Virus record (IMG/VR): IMGVR_UViG_3300032245_000505
Location: 1-30,004 of that record
Reading direction: 5' to 3' (one strand)
From: a virus
Length of the DNA: 30,004 nucleotides
The stretch's first letter is position 1, and the number at the start of each line of letters is the position of its first letter. The position numbers were made by a program, and so were the translations under genes. Positions 5,063-14,303 of this stretch are shown here, piece after piece. Under the pieces are notes generated by a model. It made no database searches and had not been told where the DNA came from. It was given only the letters and a program-made list of their open reading frames with translations.

Positions 5063-6925
5063 TCAGTTTGTAAGTAAGAAGTTCACGCGGGTTTCAGCGG
5101 TAGGTGCAGTTAAGAAATAGATCGTGAACGAGCCAGCGGCAGCAACTACGCGGATACCTGTCGCAGTTGTGTCATTCGTGGCAATCGTAACATTGATCAC
5201 GCTGGAAGTCGTGCAAAGCGAGTTTGTCACGACAAGGGATGTCGCGGCGGCGGCAAAGTTGACTGAACCTGACGGCTTGTTGATCGTTTGCGCTCCGGTG
5301 GTTCCACCTGCTGTAATGGTCTTCGGGATATTAAGAGATGAGCTTGTGGTGATTGTCCCCGCCACAAGCAGATTCGTCGCGCCAGCATCGGTCGTGTTGC
5401 CGATGGACACGCCACCCGATGCGTTCATGTAGAACGAATTGGATGGTGCTTCGTTGGCAAAACTGAAGGGTGTGGAAGTGATCGCCGTTCCTGCGTCGTT
5501 GAGAAGTTGGATCGAAAAGCGGTTGGATAGGTTGCCAAACCGCATGTATCTTTTCCCGGTGGTGTTTGAGAGTGCTATTGCGTTCGCCCACGCCTCTTCG
5601 TAGCCCGTCATCGTCATGTAGGCCCCCGATTGTCCTGTCGCCGCAGGGAAGCCGACGATATTGAAGAAGGCCCTACCGCTCCCGTCCGTTGTAAAGTTGC
5701 AAGCAGTCGCATTAACGTCCTGAGCGACGAATACCTGACCTACCGATCCCCGTGAAATTGTTGGCGTGGTCAGCGTTGGGGAGGTTTTCCCCACGAGCCC
5801 GCCTGTGCCGGATGGTGTGCCAGTAAGCAGCGTTGCCACTCCAGTCCCGAGTCCCGAGACGCCAGTTGAGATCGGGAGACCTGTTGCGTTGGTAAGCGTT
5901 CCCGAGCTTGGCGTTCCGAGTGCTGGAGTCGTTAATGTCGGACTTGTGAGTGTCTTATTTGTCAGCGTCTCTGTGCCCGTCAGTGTTGCCAATGTTCCGC
6001 TCGTCGGCAGTGTGACACTAGTCGATGCAGTCGTCGTCAGAGTCAGCGCAAAGTTGCCGCTCGTCGTCAGATTATTCGCAAGCGAAAGATCGCCAGACAG
6101 AGAAACTGTCCGCGCTGTGCCGGTTCCGTCTTTGATCCCGAATCCGCCCGTGGCACCATAAATTGCAGTGCGTCCTGCTACAAGAGTTGGAGCCGTGCCT
6201 TGCAGCATGACAAAATGCCCAGCCGCACCTCCTGTTGGAATGCTGGCAAAGTGGCCGCTATTGGTAGCGTCGCCGCTGACGTTTGCAGTTCCGTTGAAGG
6301 CAAGTCCGAAGATATTCCGTGAGGTAGCCAGCGCGGTTGCTGTGGCGACGTTTGATTTAGTCAGGGCGAGCGTGCCATAGTCGTCTGGAAATTCAAATAC
6401 ACGATCATTTGTGAGATTGGTCGCCTTAATGGTTCCATTTGTATCTGTCGCATTTCCAATCGTCAATGACGGCGTGCCAGATCCAGTAATTGACACTGAT
6501 TTTGCACTAAATATTCTCGCCGCTAGATCGCCTACCGATGAGAATTTAGCGACCTTATTAGTAACTGACCCATCATTTGCGCCAGATGATGCGTCGGTGA
6601 TGTCCGCACTGACATGAGTGTGGACCAAGGCCGAGTAAACCGTTCCAAAATAGCTTGCCAGAGTCGCCTTGAGATTCGCCCATGTGACCTTCTTGAGCGC
6701 GTTGGATGCTGCCGAGTCGGTCAATGGGATCGTGTCCGCGTCAACCGGAGTCGTCTTCGCTGTCGCTGCGGTTAGGACTGCGCCGATGCTCGCGTTTGTG
6801 ATAACGGCATCGGCCCCGGCTGGGCCTTGATTGATTTCGACAATATCAGGCCCGAATCCACCGTCGATTTCAACTGATGAAGGAACGTTACCTGGAACGC
6901 TGATTTCGATGATTGTCAGTGACAT
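5063..6925 (-). CDS. Tail fibre / receptor-binding protein
   Basis: A 620-residue low-complexity protein rich in Thr, Ser, Gly and Ala. The N-terminus has a short collagen-like spot (GPAGAD) and an HTH-VSADIT segment common in phage fibres. Residues 315-390 carry the repetitive stretch ending in TNKTLTSPTLTTP and again TSPTLTTPTI, typical of trimeric fibre shafts. The C-terminal 200 residues are less repetitive and may hold the receptor-binding tip. It lies at the end of the tail module, just before the lysis genes, as fibre genes often do. I see no clear endosialidase-type chaperone motif. Confidence 0.8.
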   Translation of the reverse strand: MSLTIIEISVPGNVPSSVEIDGGFGPDIVEINQGPAGADAVITNASIGAVLTAATAKTTPVDADTIPLTDSAASNALKKVTWANLKATLASYFGTVYSALVHTHVSADITDASSGANDGSVTNKVAKFSSVGDLAARIFSAKSVSITGSGTPSLTIGNATDTNGTIKATNLTNDRVFEFPDDYGTLALTKSNVATATALATSRNIFGLAFNGTANVSGDATNSGHFASIPTGGAAGHFVMLQGTAPTLVAGRTAIYGATGGFGIKDGTGTARTVSLSGDLSLANNLTTSGNFALTLTTTASTSVTLPTSGTLATLTGTETLTNKTLTSPTLTTPALGTPSSGTLTNATGLPISTGVSGLGTGVATLLTGTPSGTGGLVGKTSPTLTTPTISRGSVGQVFVAQDVNATACNFTTDGSGRAFFNIVGFPAATGQSGAYMTMTGYEEAWANAIALSNTTGKRYMRFGNLSNRFSIQLLNDAGTAITSTPFSFANEAPSNSFYMNASGGVSIGNTTDAGATNLLVAGTITTSSSLNIPKTITAGGTTGAQTINKPSGSVNFAAAATSLVVTNSLCTTSSVINVTIATNDTTATGIRVVAAAGSFTIYFLTAPTAETRVNFLLTN

Positions 6926-7261
6926 TTAAGCGGCGGAAGTTGGAGGCTTTTGCATGAAATTGATTGGTTTCTCAATGATGCAGATCGTGTTTCCTGCCGA
7001 GTTTTTCAGCTTTATTCCGTAAATGTATCGACCTGGATTGATCGTCATTTGGGCATCGGTCTTTAGAACTGAAATAATGCCGTTCGCAGGAGTAGGAATC
7101 GTTGGAATAAGGTCGACAACGTAGGTAGTCGAATTGCTATTGAGTTTGATCCATCCCGTGACAGTGCATCCAGTAAGGTCAAACGCTGTTCCTGCTGCAT
7201 TTTTCGCGGTAAATGACAGCGAGAATGCGGCGTTGCAGTAGGCTCTTGCTATGTTTGCCAT
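6926..7261 (-). CDS. Beta-sandwich tail accessory protein, BppU-N-like
   Basis: A 111-residue all-beta protein. The order of strands (DLTGCTVTGWIKL, GIISVLKTDAQMTINPGRYIYGIKLK) resembles the N-terminal Ig-like domain of phage baseplate upper proteins and similar accessory proteins, where a PG.Y.Y motif is common. It ends directly at the tail-fibre start, so it may connect the fibre to the tail tip. It is preceded by an 83-base gap containing a CTTAG/CCTAA element rather than by an overlap. No Shine-Dalgarno sequence is seen (CCCGCAAATG). Assignment to the family is by pattern only. Confidence 0.6.
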   Translation of the reverse strand: MANIARAYCNAAFSLSFTAKNAAGTAFDLTGCTVTGWIKLNSNSTTYVVDLIPTIPTPANGIISVLKTDAQMTINPGRYIYGIKLKNSAGNTICIIEKPINFMQKPPTSAA

Positions 7262-7280
7262 TTGCGGGAAAGCTAGGGTG

Positions 7281-7321
7281 AAACTTAGGTTTTGGCAAGA
7301 TTTTTAGCTTTTGCTAAGTTT
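7281..7321 (-). promoter_or_regulatory. CTTAG/CCTAAG inverted-repeat element, candidate late promoter
   Basis: The 83-base gap holds a perfect 8-bp inverted repeat (AAACTTAG at 7281-7288 and CTAAGTTT at 7314-7321) that overlaps a small hairpin (TTAGC-TTTT-GCTAA, 7304-7317). The minus-strand block CTTGCC..ACCTAAGTTT resembles the elements upstream of the portal (19152) and protease (16613) genes. It lies 20-60 bases before the start at 7261. Confidence 0.4.
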
Positions 7322-7344
7322 TTTGAGGTGATCGTTGAACCGGT

Positions 7345-8325
7345 TCACTTCCAGAAGATCGGTCCTTGTTGGATTGCAATGCAGGTCGTGCCGTCCGAGT
7401 AAGCAACCGGAATGCTTTTAGCTGTCGCGGTATTTGCTGGCATTGAGCTTGCAAAAAATGGACCTGTCAGCCCGGTGACGACTCCTGCCGAAAGTGTGAC
7501 CGTAACGTAGAGGTAGCCAGCAATCGGCGCTGGAATTGGAACAAGTGAGCAAGACATCGTGAAGTCTTGGCCGGAATTGTAAGTGGTTTTCCCGTAGCTG
7601 GTCGCATTGTAAGCGCCAGTTGGATCATTAATTGTAAAACTGCTTGGAAGAGGGCTTGAATTGATTGCTATAATATTTGTTCCATCATCAATTACTGGGC
7701 AATACGTCAGAGGTTCAAAAGTATCGATCCGCCACCCTCCGTTTTGATATATACCCCATTGGTTTGATGTGTAAATTCCAGCTAGTGCGGTTCCAGCGGT
7801 AACTTCTACCAATAGAGATGGGAAAACATAGCGGCCTTCATAAGCCAGCGCCAACGTGAACGGCGTTCCTCCATTGTAAGTTGTCTCACCGTAAGTGGTA
7901 GAGGTAAACGTTCCAAATGGAGCCTCTGATGACGTTGCTCCTGTCATCGTTGCAATCGTCCCAGTATCATCAGAAAGTGTCGCTGTATCAAGTCCCACAT
8001 CATGAATGATGCTTTGACCGTATCTATTTGTCCATCCGTGCAGAGATTCTTGGTAGAAATAGCCAATTGGTGAGTTCGTTCCGCTAAGAGTTCCACTCAA
8101 GATTAAATTGCGTCCTGATCCACCTAGAAAAACAGGTGGATCATTTTGAGTGACATCTCGCGCTGCAATGCGTGAGACAAACGTTTTTTCGTTTGTGAGT
8201 GCCTTATTGTATCCATCTGGGATCAGTGTGAACCTAGCCGTTGGTGAAACACTAATGTCGATTAGAGATCCTCCGGTCATGTAGATATTCCCCTCTACGT
8301 CTAGCCATGTTTGGAACTGGTTCAT
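7345..8325 (-). CDS. Tail structural protein with duplicated YGxTTYN module
   Basis: A 326-residue beta-rich protein, not assigned to a named family. It contains two related segments: TYGETTYNGGTPFTLA followed by a beta stretch ending VEVTAGT, and SYGKTTYNSGQDFTMS followed by a beta stretch ending VTLSAGV. They lie about 100 residues apart, indicating an internal duplication. No signal peptide or enzyme motif is visible. Its start overlaps the hub-like gene as ATGA, and its place between hub and fibre genes points to a distal tail or fibre-attachment protein. Confidence 0.65.
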   Translation of the reverse strand: MNQFQTWLDVEGNIYMTGGSLIDISVSPTARFTLIPDGYNKALTNEKTFVSRIAARDVTQNDPPVFLGGSGRNLILSGTLSGTNSPIGYFYQESLHGWTNRYGQSIIHDVGLDTATLSDDTGTIATMTGATSSEAPFGTFTSTTYGETTYNGGTPFTLALAYEGRYVFPSLLVEVTAGTALAGIYTSNQWGIYQNGGWRIDTFEPLTYCPVIDDGTNIIAINSSPLPSSFTINDPTGAYNATSYGKTTYNSGQDFTMSCSLVPIPAPIAGYLYVTVTLSAGVVTGLTGPFFASSMPANTATAKSIPVAYSDGTTCIAIQQGPIFWK

Positions 8326-10217
8326 AGATATTCAAAGTTGTCTTGAGGAGTGCGGCGGATGCGGTCTGTAAAGGATCGGAAGTCTAGGCGCGGAGGAGTC
8401 CCTAGCTCGATTGAGGTTCCGCCGCTTTTAATATCGAGCGATTCGGAAGAAACGAGAGCTTTCATTGTGGAGTATGCCGTGAAACTATTGGCGATATTGA
8501 CCACCTTTCCACGATAGCGCGTCCCTCCAACGTCTTGCTCTTTGAGGTCGATTGATCCAGCATAAGGAACAAAGTCCTGCGCTGCTTTTAGGTTTGCAGC
8601 AAGACCGGCAGGTGGTGCAATAAATGAGAAGTCGGCAGGTTTGTAAATCGGACATCCATCAATTAGATAGAACGTAAATCCATTCATTGCGACTGGAAAC
8701 GTTCCCGAAATGGTAGCTCTGCGAGTGCTTCCGACGTAAGTTGTGATCGTGTAAGTATTGGTCGGATTTTCTCCAACTTGAACTCTTGCTCCTAGGTAGT
8801 AATTGTCTGAAACCTCAAACCCAGCTGGCATTGTAAATTGGGTTGTCGTGTTTCCAGTGCCGGTTCCTGCTGTAACAGGTTTTGCTCCGTTTACAAGGTA
8901 TCCACTGATTGAAAATGGCTTGGAGAAGAAATCGTAAGTATATGTGTCAATACCAAAAGTTTGAGAAGATACAGCTACAAGTTTTTTTACCCATGGGATT
9001 TCATACCACCAAGCTGGCAATGAATAAGTGGTAAGTGTTCCTGATCCTCTTGTGCTTTTTGAAGCGGCAAACAAGTAATAGATATCCCCTGTAATTGTGA
9101 CTTTCTCAAAAGTGTATCCAGTATCCCACGACGGTGGATTCTCGCCAGTGATTAAATATTTACCAGTAAGATTTGCATACGTTCCATCTTCAAGCAAATA
9201 GGATGTCGATTTTGCTGTTGCAACACCAGAAGTTCCAATCGAATACGGACCAACCGCAACAGGTAATGGTCCATACTTTTTGATTGCTGCCGCACAGTCT
9301 GAATCTTTTTGGATAATAAAATAATCCGCTAACGATATTGGTGTTGTCTTTAAATTATATTTATCATAAACGCTATTTGGAATAAACGTGTCAAGTTCTT
9401 GACCAGAAACTGTCAGCTTGTGGATTCGTGCCGGTGCCGCAGTGCCACTAGTCTGCGCGACGTATTGGGTCAGTCCGCGAACGTCGTGTTTGTTGTAATC
9501 AAGAACCACCTGATCAACCTTCATTTCCCATAGCGGCTTGATAGAAATGCTTTCAATTGGCGAAGTTCCGACCGTTAGCGTTTCAACTGTAGCCGTTGAC
9601 CGTCGAGTGACGATCATTGTTGGTGGCGTCGTGGAATAGTCGAAATAGGTCATTGTGTCAGGCACAAGCCGGATCAGTTCCGACAACGCCTGGGCGCATG
9701 AGCATTGATTCAGAGTGATTCTGGGAACGTCAAAGAACGTTGCCACACTTCCACGCTGGAATGGTGCGCCCAATACGATAGCTCGGTCCATTAGGTTCTC
9801 AATTGCCGTCTTGAGATTGACGCCACCCGATGTGGTGCCGAAAATGTAGGACATTCGATCCGCCGTTGCTCCGGTCGCGTCTGTTTTTGAGCTTGTGAGG
9901 TTGATTCGATCTAACCACCACCAGGGGCCGGCAATGACAATTGAAATGGTTTGCCCACTGCTTGTGATCTGAACCGGGTTGTCGATTACATGACCGTGGA
10001 AAAAGCGCGTTCCATTACGGAAAAGCGTCACGGTTTGTCCAAGCTCCGCGACCATCGTTGTCGTCACATCCTTTGGAGAAATCGTGATCGTTAGCTCATC
10101 TGCGTCCAATGAACGAAAGTTCAACGATGCAGTATCAATGGCAAGTGATTCTAGCGTCCGAACGGTTGCGTCCAGAGTCTTACCTGCTTCACCTTGGATT
10201 GTCCATGCGACTGGCAT
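8322..10217 (-). CDS. Large minor tail protein, hub-like
   Basis: A 631-residue protein placed directly after the tape measure, where the tail-tip or baseplate-hub gene is expected. The N-terminal 120 residues (ADELTITISPKDV, LGQTVTLFRNGTRFFHGHV) fit the beta-rich first domain of gp27-like hub proteins, in which the phrase describing an altered force or field (FRNGTRFFHG) is typical. The C-terminal 300 residues are beta-rich with no recognised enzyme domain. Its ATG overlaps the tape-measure TAA as TAATG. I infer a tail-hub role by position and N-terminal pattern. Confidence 0.7.
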   Translation of the reverse strand: MPVAWTIQGEAGKTLDATVRTLESLAIDTASLNFRSLDADELTITISPKDVTTTMVAELGQTVTLFRNGTRFFHGHVIDNPVQITSSGQTISIVIAGPWWWLDRINLTSSKTDATGATADRMSYIFGTTSGGVNLKTAIENLMDRAIVLGAPFQRGSVATFFDVPRITLNQCSCAQALSELIRLVPDTMTYFDYSTTPPTMIVTRRSTATVETLTVGTSPIESISIKPLWEMKVDQVVLDYNKHDVRGLTQYVAQTSGTAAPARIHKLTVSGQELDTFIPNSVYDKYNLKTTPISLADYFIIQKDSDCAAAIKKYGPLPVAVGPYSIGTSGVATAKSTSYLLEDGTYANLTGKYLITGENPPSWDTGYTFEKVTITGDIYYLFAASKSTRGSGTLTTYSLPAWWYEIPWVKKLVAVSSQTFGIDTYTYDFFSKPFSISGYLVNGAKPVTAGTGTGNTTTQFTMPAGFEVSDNYYLGARVQVGENPTNTYTITTYVGSTRRATISGTFPVAMNGFTFYLIDGCPIYKPADFSFIAPPAGLAANLKAAQDFVPYAGSIDLKEQDVGGTRYRGKVVNIANSFTAYSTMKALVSSESLDIKSGGTSIELGTPPRLDFRSFTDRIRRTPQDNFEYL

Positions 10218-11662
10218 TAGCGTGAAACTGCTGGAAGTGATTTAATTATTCCTGCTTGGCGAGTAGCCTCTGCAACAAGAGAGTTATTAGACGCAATCAA
10301 AGCATTGGTTACTTTTTGCATTTCTTGGATAACGGTAAGTTGACCTTCTTGACCAGTCTTGATTGTACTTTGAAATAGGTTCAAAGCAGATGCATTTTTC
10401 AACATTTCGCCAGCTGTTACCTGGCCATCGGAGAGGGTTCCTTCAAGAATTGCTTTTGCTTCCTTCTGTTGCGTGTTGATTGGCTCTAACTTCGCAACAT
10501 CGCCTTGCAAAGTCTTTACCCCTTCGGAAAGCTGAGTAAGTCCCTGATTAAGTGCTTGAGTCGATTCTGTGACCTTAAACTTTGTCTCAAGTTCTTGTAT
10601 TTGAGCGGCTGCTCCTTTTTGTGCTAGGTCAAATGATTCTGCTGACGAATAAACGTTTTGTAACGCCTTTTGGATTTGATCAGGAGCTTTATCAGATTGA
10701 CTCTGAAGAGCAGCAATCGCACCTTCCAACTTGGCAAGTTGGCTTTCAAGCTGAGAGGTTCCAGTACTTTGGTATCCTGGTTTTTGAACGCCAGCCGACA
10801 CCATTCCAGCATCAGTTGTTTTACTGATATTTGCTTGCCGATTGACTGTCTGTTGTTGCTGCTGAAGCGTGTTGATCTCTTCTTCAATACGAGCTTTAGC
10901 AGTCTTAGCGTCCTCGTATAGAGTCTGAGCCGTTTTGTATCTGATTTGAGCAGCTGCTGTTCCAGCTTCTATATCGGCAATGGCATTTGATTTCTGCGCT
11001 TCGCGTGAGGCTTTTTGTATTTCAGAAATCTGTTTTTCAGCATCTGTGATTTGTCCAGTAGCTGCCAAATATTTAACGGCTGAAATTGCCAAAGCCTCTT
11101 GAGAACCAATAAGGCTTGCTTGTGATTTAATTCGTTCGCGCTGTTGATTTGCCAAGTCGATTTCGGCATCAGCTCCTTGCCGTGTCATTTCGGCAATTTG
11201 CAGAGACTTATTGAGAAACGCTTCAGCATCTTGGCCTCCAGCCTTCTTGTATGCTTCTGCCGTTTTTGTGGCAAATTCATCCGCAGCCATCCACGCACTT
11301 TCGGCGGCTTTCTTTGCCTCCTCGGTGCTTTTGATCATCGTGGAAAGAATAAGACCACCAAGGGCCACTACTGCTCCAGCAATCGCTCCTTGTGGTCCAA
11401 AGCCCGAGAGGAGCTGTGGACCTTGTTGCGCGAGAATTGTGATGGCAGACGTTCCAGATTGAGCTTGAACCGCAATGTCCTGCATCTGATTTCCGACGTT
11501 ACCAAGAGCAAACGCCATGTTCCTCGATCCCTTGGTAACTTCACTTGATGCGACGTTTGTCGTCGTTCCGATGCTTTGTAACGACTTCGCAGCTTTCTCT
11601 GCCCCGGCTGTGTCAGCCGTGGTATTTATCTTGATATTAACGTTCTTGGATGCGTCGGCCAT
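10217..11662 (-). CDS. Tail tape measure protein
   Basis: A 481-residue, mainly helical protein with long coiled-coil stretches rich in Ala, Gln, Lys and Glu, and one strongly hydrophobic segment at residues 91-110 (QGAIAGAVVALGGLILSTMI). This is the usual make-up of tape measure proteins, which set tail length and reach the host membrane during DNA injection. At about 0.15 nm per residue it would give a tail of about 70 nm (a rule of thumb). The gene is flanked by TAATG overlaps on both sides. I see no separate lytic domain. Confidence 0.8.
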   Translation of the reverse strand: MADASKNVNIKINTTADTAGAEKAAKSLQSIGTTTNVASSEVTKGSRNMAFALGNVGNQMQDIAVQAQSGTSAITILAQQGPQLLSGFGPQGAIAGAVVALGGLILSTMIKSTEEAKKAAESAWMAADEFATKTAEAYKKAGGQDAEAFLNKSLQIAEMTRQGADAEIDLANQQRERIKSQASLIGSQEALAISAVKYLAATGQITDAEKQISEIQKASREAQKSNAIADIEAGTAAAQIRYKTAQTLYEDAKTAKARIEEEINTLQQQQQTVNRQANISKTTDAGMVSAGVQKPGYQSTGTSQLESQLAKLEGAIAALQSQSDKAPDQIQKALQNVYSSAESFDLAQKGAAAQIQELETKFKVTESTQALNQGLTQLSEGVKTLQGDVAKLEPINTQQKEAKAILEGTLSDGQVTAGEMLKNASALNLFQSTIKTGQEGQLTVIQEMQKVTNALIASNNSLVAEATRQAGIIKSLPAVSR

Positions 11663-12426
11663 TACGGTGCGGTGGTCCTCCCGGTAAGTTGAACACTTAG
11701 AGCTACGGTTGCGCCCTTATGAGCGGTTCCGACGTTGGCTTGCACGTCATACAAGGAAAGCGTTGGAGTGATCGTGTCAGCTACTCCTGGGGTCGTGTCC
11801 GCGCTGGATGGTGCCGCAGTAATTCCAGGTGATGGCGAGCCATTGGCAAGTGCTAGATTTAGCGTTGAATCATTTGCTGCCGCTCGTTTAGCCGTCAATA
11901 CAATCGAAGCGCCGGTTCCTCCAATGGTGAATCGTTTTGATATTTCAGTGACACTCGCAAGTGCCGTTCTGACTTTTGCAGCCCATAGTGTTGGCGTGTC
12001 GCCGGAAGCAATCGCAACTGTTGTTGCAATTGGTGATCCGATTACATTTGCTGCTGTAAGCGTGGCAATTACGTTGTTACTTGAGGATGCTGTTCCGGCC
12101 GCTGTTGCGGTTTCTACCTGGGCTGTTCCGCTAACTGTCCTTGCACCAAGAATTGCTGTTGCATCGGTCTGATTGCGTAAATCGGAAGGCAAGGAAAGCA
12201 GGTAGAATTCCGCCAATTCCCGAGAGTCAAAGGTCAGCATCGAATCAAACGACACTGTTACCATCGAGCCTGGACGGAAGAATTGCCGTCCTTCGGTAGC
12301 GCCGATGTAAGAAACCTGCTGGAAATTAGTGCGCGGCTCAATGCGGAGATTGCTCGTCTCCGATGATCGTCCCGAACCTCCAGCGAGGTCTAGTTTGACA
12401 GCCCCGACAGTGAAAGTGCAGACCAT
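11662..12426 (-). CDS. Tail protein with inserted Ala/Thr-rich beta domain
   Basis: A 254-residue protein between the tube and tape-measure genes. Residues 1-85 and the last 30 (LYDVQANVGTAHKGATVALS) seem to form one domain. The middle (about 95-220) is low-complexity Ala/Thr/Ser-rich sequence with VAIASGDTPTLWAAKVRTAL and GGTGASIVLTAKRAAAND, a module I recall from other phage tail proteins. In many siphophages this position holds the tail assembly chaperones with a programmed frameshift, but no such arrangement is seen. A second tube or tail decoration protein is possible. Confidence 0.6.
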   Translation of the reverse strand: MVCTFTVGAVKLDLAGGSGRSSETSNLRIEPRTNFQQVSYIGATEGRQFFRPGSMVTVSFDSMLTFDSRELAEFYLLSLPSDLRNQTDATAILGARTVSGTAQVETATAAGTASSSNNVIATLTAANVIGSPIATTVAIASGDTPTLWAAKVRTALASVTEISKRFTIGGTGASIVLTAKRAAANDSTLNLALANGSPSPGITAAPSSADTTPGVADTITPTLSLYDVQANVGTAHKGATVALSVQLTGRTTAP

Positions 12427-12429
12427 GAT

Positions 12430-13341
12430 TTAAGCGACCGCAGTGATAGTGTAGAGAGCGACCTGCGCACCGGTTGAGAAAGTGCGCTTTGCTTTAAGCG
12501 TGAGCGTTCCCAGTCGGTTTGACTTTGGATCGAAGTTGCGCTCAAGGCTGAGAACCTGCACCGCAGCACAATCAAAGTTCAGACCGCCGCTTGTTGCAGT
12601 AGAAATATCCAACGTTGCGCTTGCAAGCTCTTCACCGGCATCGAGTCCATCGAAATAGGTATCAAAGACCGTATCAGTGACGCCAACTGGAATACAGGTG
12701 ATTGTGCAATCAATCCCGCCAAATGTCTTATCGACTAGGCCAATCCCGTCCACCATTACGTCGTTGCTCGTCATGTCGAAGGCGATTTCAAATCCTCCCT
12801 CAGAGTAGAATGGGGTGCCTCCTGCTAGCGTAGCAGCGTAGGGCGCTGTGATTATCTTGGAAGGTTCAAATGCGGTTCCGATTGATCCTCCTGCTCCAAC
12901 CGTGAAGTAATCCACTTTATTCATTGGATCGCCATTCTTTTTCAAGACGGCCGTAAACGTTACGCTGCCAAATGCGGTCTTCGCCGCGCTCGCTGAGATG
13001 CTTGGGATTTTCGTGATGAAGGCTGAAAGAAAAGTGTAAGTCGCATCAGAAGAAACAATCACCAGTGGCGTATCAGTGCCGGTTGCGAGCGATGCCCCAA
13101 ACGTGGCGTTGCCTTGTGCGAAAAGAACCGTGAGCGCTTCAATCTCACCGACTGGAGTGAATTCGATTGTCTGCGTGAAGTCGGTCTTTCCTCGTCCGAC
13201 AACGCCGTAAGAATCCGTCTCTTTGTCAAACGTAGCATTGGCCTGGGTGATCTTGACGCCTCCTTTAGCATAAAAGGTAGCGCCTCCATAGGTGACCTTG
13301 CATGGTCCTCTGACAATTGTGGTGCGGTCGAAAGTTGGCAT
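12430..13341 (-). CDS. Major tail tube protein candidate
   Basis: A 303-residue beta-rich protein that follows the tail terminator gene by six bases, where the tail tube gene normally lies. Two halves look related: residues 1-140 contain FTPVGEIEALTVLF and residues 165-303 contain CIPVGVTDTVFDTYF, both set in similar beta patterns, so the protein may be a duplicated tube domain. No enzyme motif, coiled coil or membrane segment is seen. Assignment is by position and beta composition; the next gene (254 residues) is the alternative tube candidate. Confidence 0.65.
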   Translation of the reverse strand: MPTFDRTTIVRGPCKVTYGGATFYAKGGVKITQANATFDKETDSYGVVGRGKTDFTQTIEFTPVGEIEALTVLFAQGNATFGASLATGTDTPLVIVSSDATYTFLSAFITKIPSISASAAKTAFGSVTFTAVLKKNGDPMNKVDYFTVGAGGSIGTAFEPSKIITAPYAATLAGGTPFYSEGGFEIAFDMTSNDVMVDGIGLVDKTFGGIDCTITCIPVGVTDTVFDTYFDGLDAGEELASATLDISTATSGGLNFDCAAVQVLSLERNFDPKSNRLGTLTLKAKRTFSTGAQVALYTITAVA

Positions 13342-13347
13342 GAGCGT

Positions 13348-13830
13348 TTAGCGTGAAGGTTCAGTTTGTTGGATGTAAAGTCCGATGGAAAAAGTGACAG
13401 CGTATTGAATGGTTGATTCGTCCGTCTGTGATTTGATTGACTTGAAAATTAGACCGCCGCCTGTGACTGCTGCTCCGTTCTCATCAAGCGGACGGTGGTT
13501 TTGTAGAATGTTAGCAACTGCTTCTGAAATTTGAGAGGCTGGATTCGTCAATCCAGGTTTCTGTCGCCAGATTGCAGGAATCTCAACGCAAGTCACAACA
13601 AACTGGCAATCTCCAAGATCTGGACCAGGTGTATCAGCATCGGAGTCGCCAGTCCCCTCAAAGCTAATCATTACAAAAGCTCCAGTCCTGCTTCCTGCGA
13701 TTTCGATTTGCTTAAAGACTTCCTTTTCGTCATCCTGTAATACCGGAATAATAGGCGAAGTGCGGAAGTAATCGCTCTCTCGCAATGCTTTCCCCATACT
13801 TTCCGTTACCTGTTGGAGAATTGATGGCAT
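13348..13830 (-). CDS. Tail terminator-like protein
   Basis: A 160-residue protein between the head-tail connector and tube genes. The size, alternating strands and helices (FVMISFEGTG, CQFVVTCVEIP, ISEAVANILQNHRP, YAVTFSIGLYI) and position match tail terminator proteins (lambda gpU type), which cap the tail tube for joining to the head. Its ATG overlaps the connector TGA as TGATG. No conserved signature proves the family, so this remains a positional call. Confidence 0.55.
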   Translation of the reverse strand: MPSILQQVTESMGKALRESDYFRTSPIIPVLQDDEKEVFKQIEIAGSRTGAFVMISFEGTGDSDADTPGPDLGDCQFVVTCVEIPAIWRQKPGLTNPASQISEAVANILQNHRPLDENGAAVTGGGLIFKSIKSQTDESTIQYAVTFSIGLYIQQTEPSR

Positions 13831-14282
13831 CAGCGAACGGTGATAAAATCGAGAAGGTCACGACCGCCATAGCGGACTGGATAAACTGTCGATGAAGCGT
13901 AAACAGCGGCACCTGCATCGTCAGAATCCGCATTGTTGTTTCCGAGGTCTTCCAGATACTTTTCAGCAGCATCAGAAGCGGCGGATCTGTTGTCTCCGTT
14001 GTAAGTTGCCAGACCTGGAAAGCTATTTGTAAGCGTTCGCAGAACAAGAGTGTAAGCGTGTCTGACAGCTCCTGGAGGGACAAATAAGCCAGTCGCCAAG
14101 GCGGGAGCCAAGCCCCGTTTCCTTCGACCTGCATTGACGCGTGAGACGATCTCAAGTGCTACTTCGGAAAGTGCCGTTGCGATCTTTGTATCAGGCGTTG
14201 GAGATTCTGCTAAAAGCCCATCATATTCATCACCGTTTACACGGTCACGAAATGCGTCAGCCGATAGAGCAACCCAAGCCAT
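13830..14282 (-). CDS. Head-tail connector protein (gp36/DUF1320-like)
   Basis: A 150-residue protein from the ATG at 14282, beginning MAWVALSADAFRDRVNGDEYDGLLA. The N-terminal ALSADAF..R.....Y and the later ALSEVALEIVSRVNAG helix resemble Mu gp36-like (DUF1320) proteins, which join head and tail. A second ATG at 14318 would add 12 residues, but it lies inside the hairpin that follows the coat gene, so I prefer 14282. The sequence before the start is T rich without a Shine-Dalgarno. It overlaps the terminator gene by one base. Confidence 0.65.
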   Translation of the reverse strand: MAWVALSADAFRDRVNGDEYDGLLAESPTPDTKIATALSEVALEIVSRVNAGRRKRGLAPALATGLFVPPGAVRHAYTLVLRTLTNSFPGLATYNGDNRSAASDAAEKYLEDLGNNNADSDDAGAAVYASSTVYPVRYGGRDLLDFITVR

Positions 14283-14303
14283 TAAAATCAAATTTGAATG
14301 AAT

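Noticed and set aside
7301-7326. Plus-strand terminator (TTAGC-TTTT-GCTAA-TTTTTT-like)
   Set aside because: No plus-strand gene ends here; the hairpin is short and is better explained as part of the CTTAG element.
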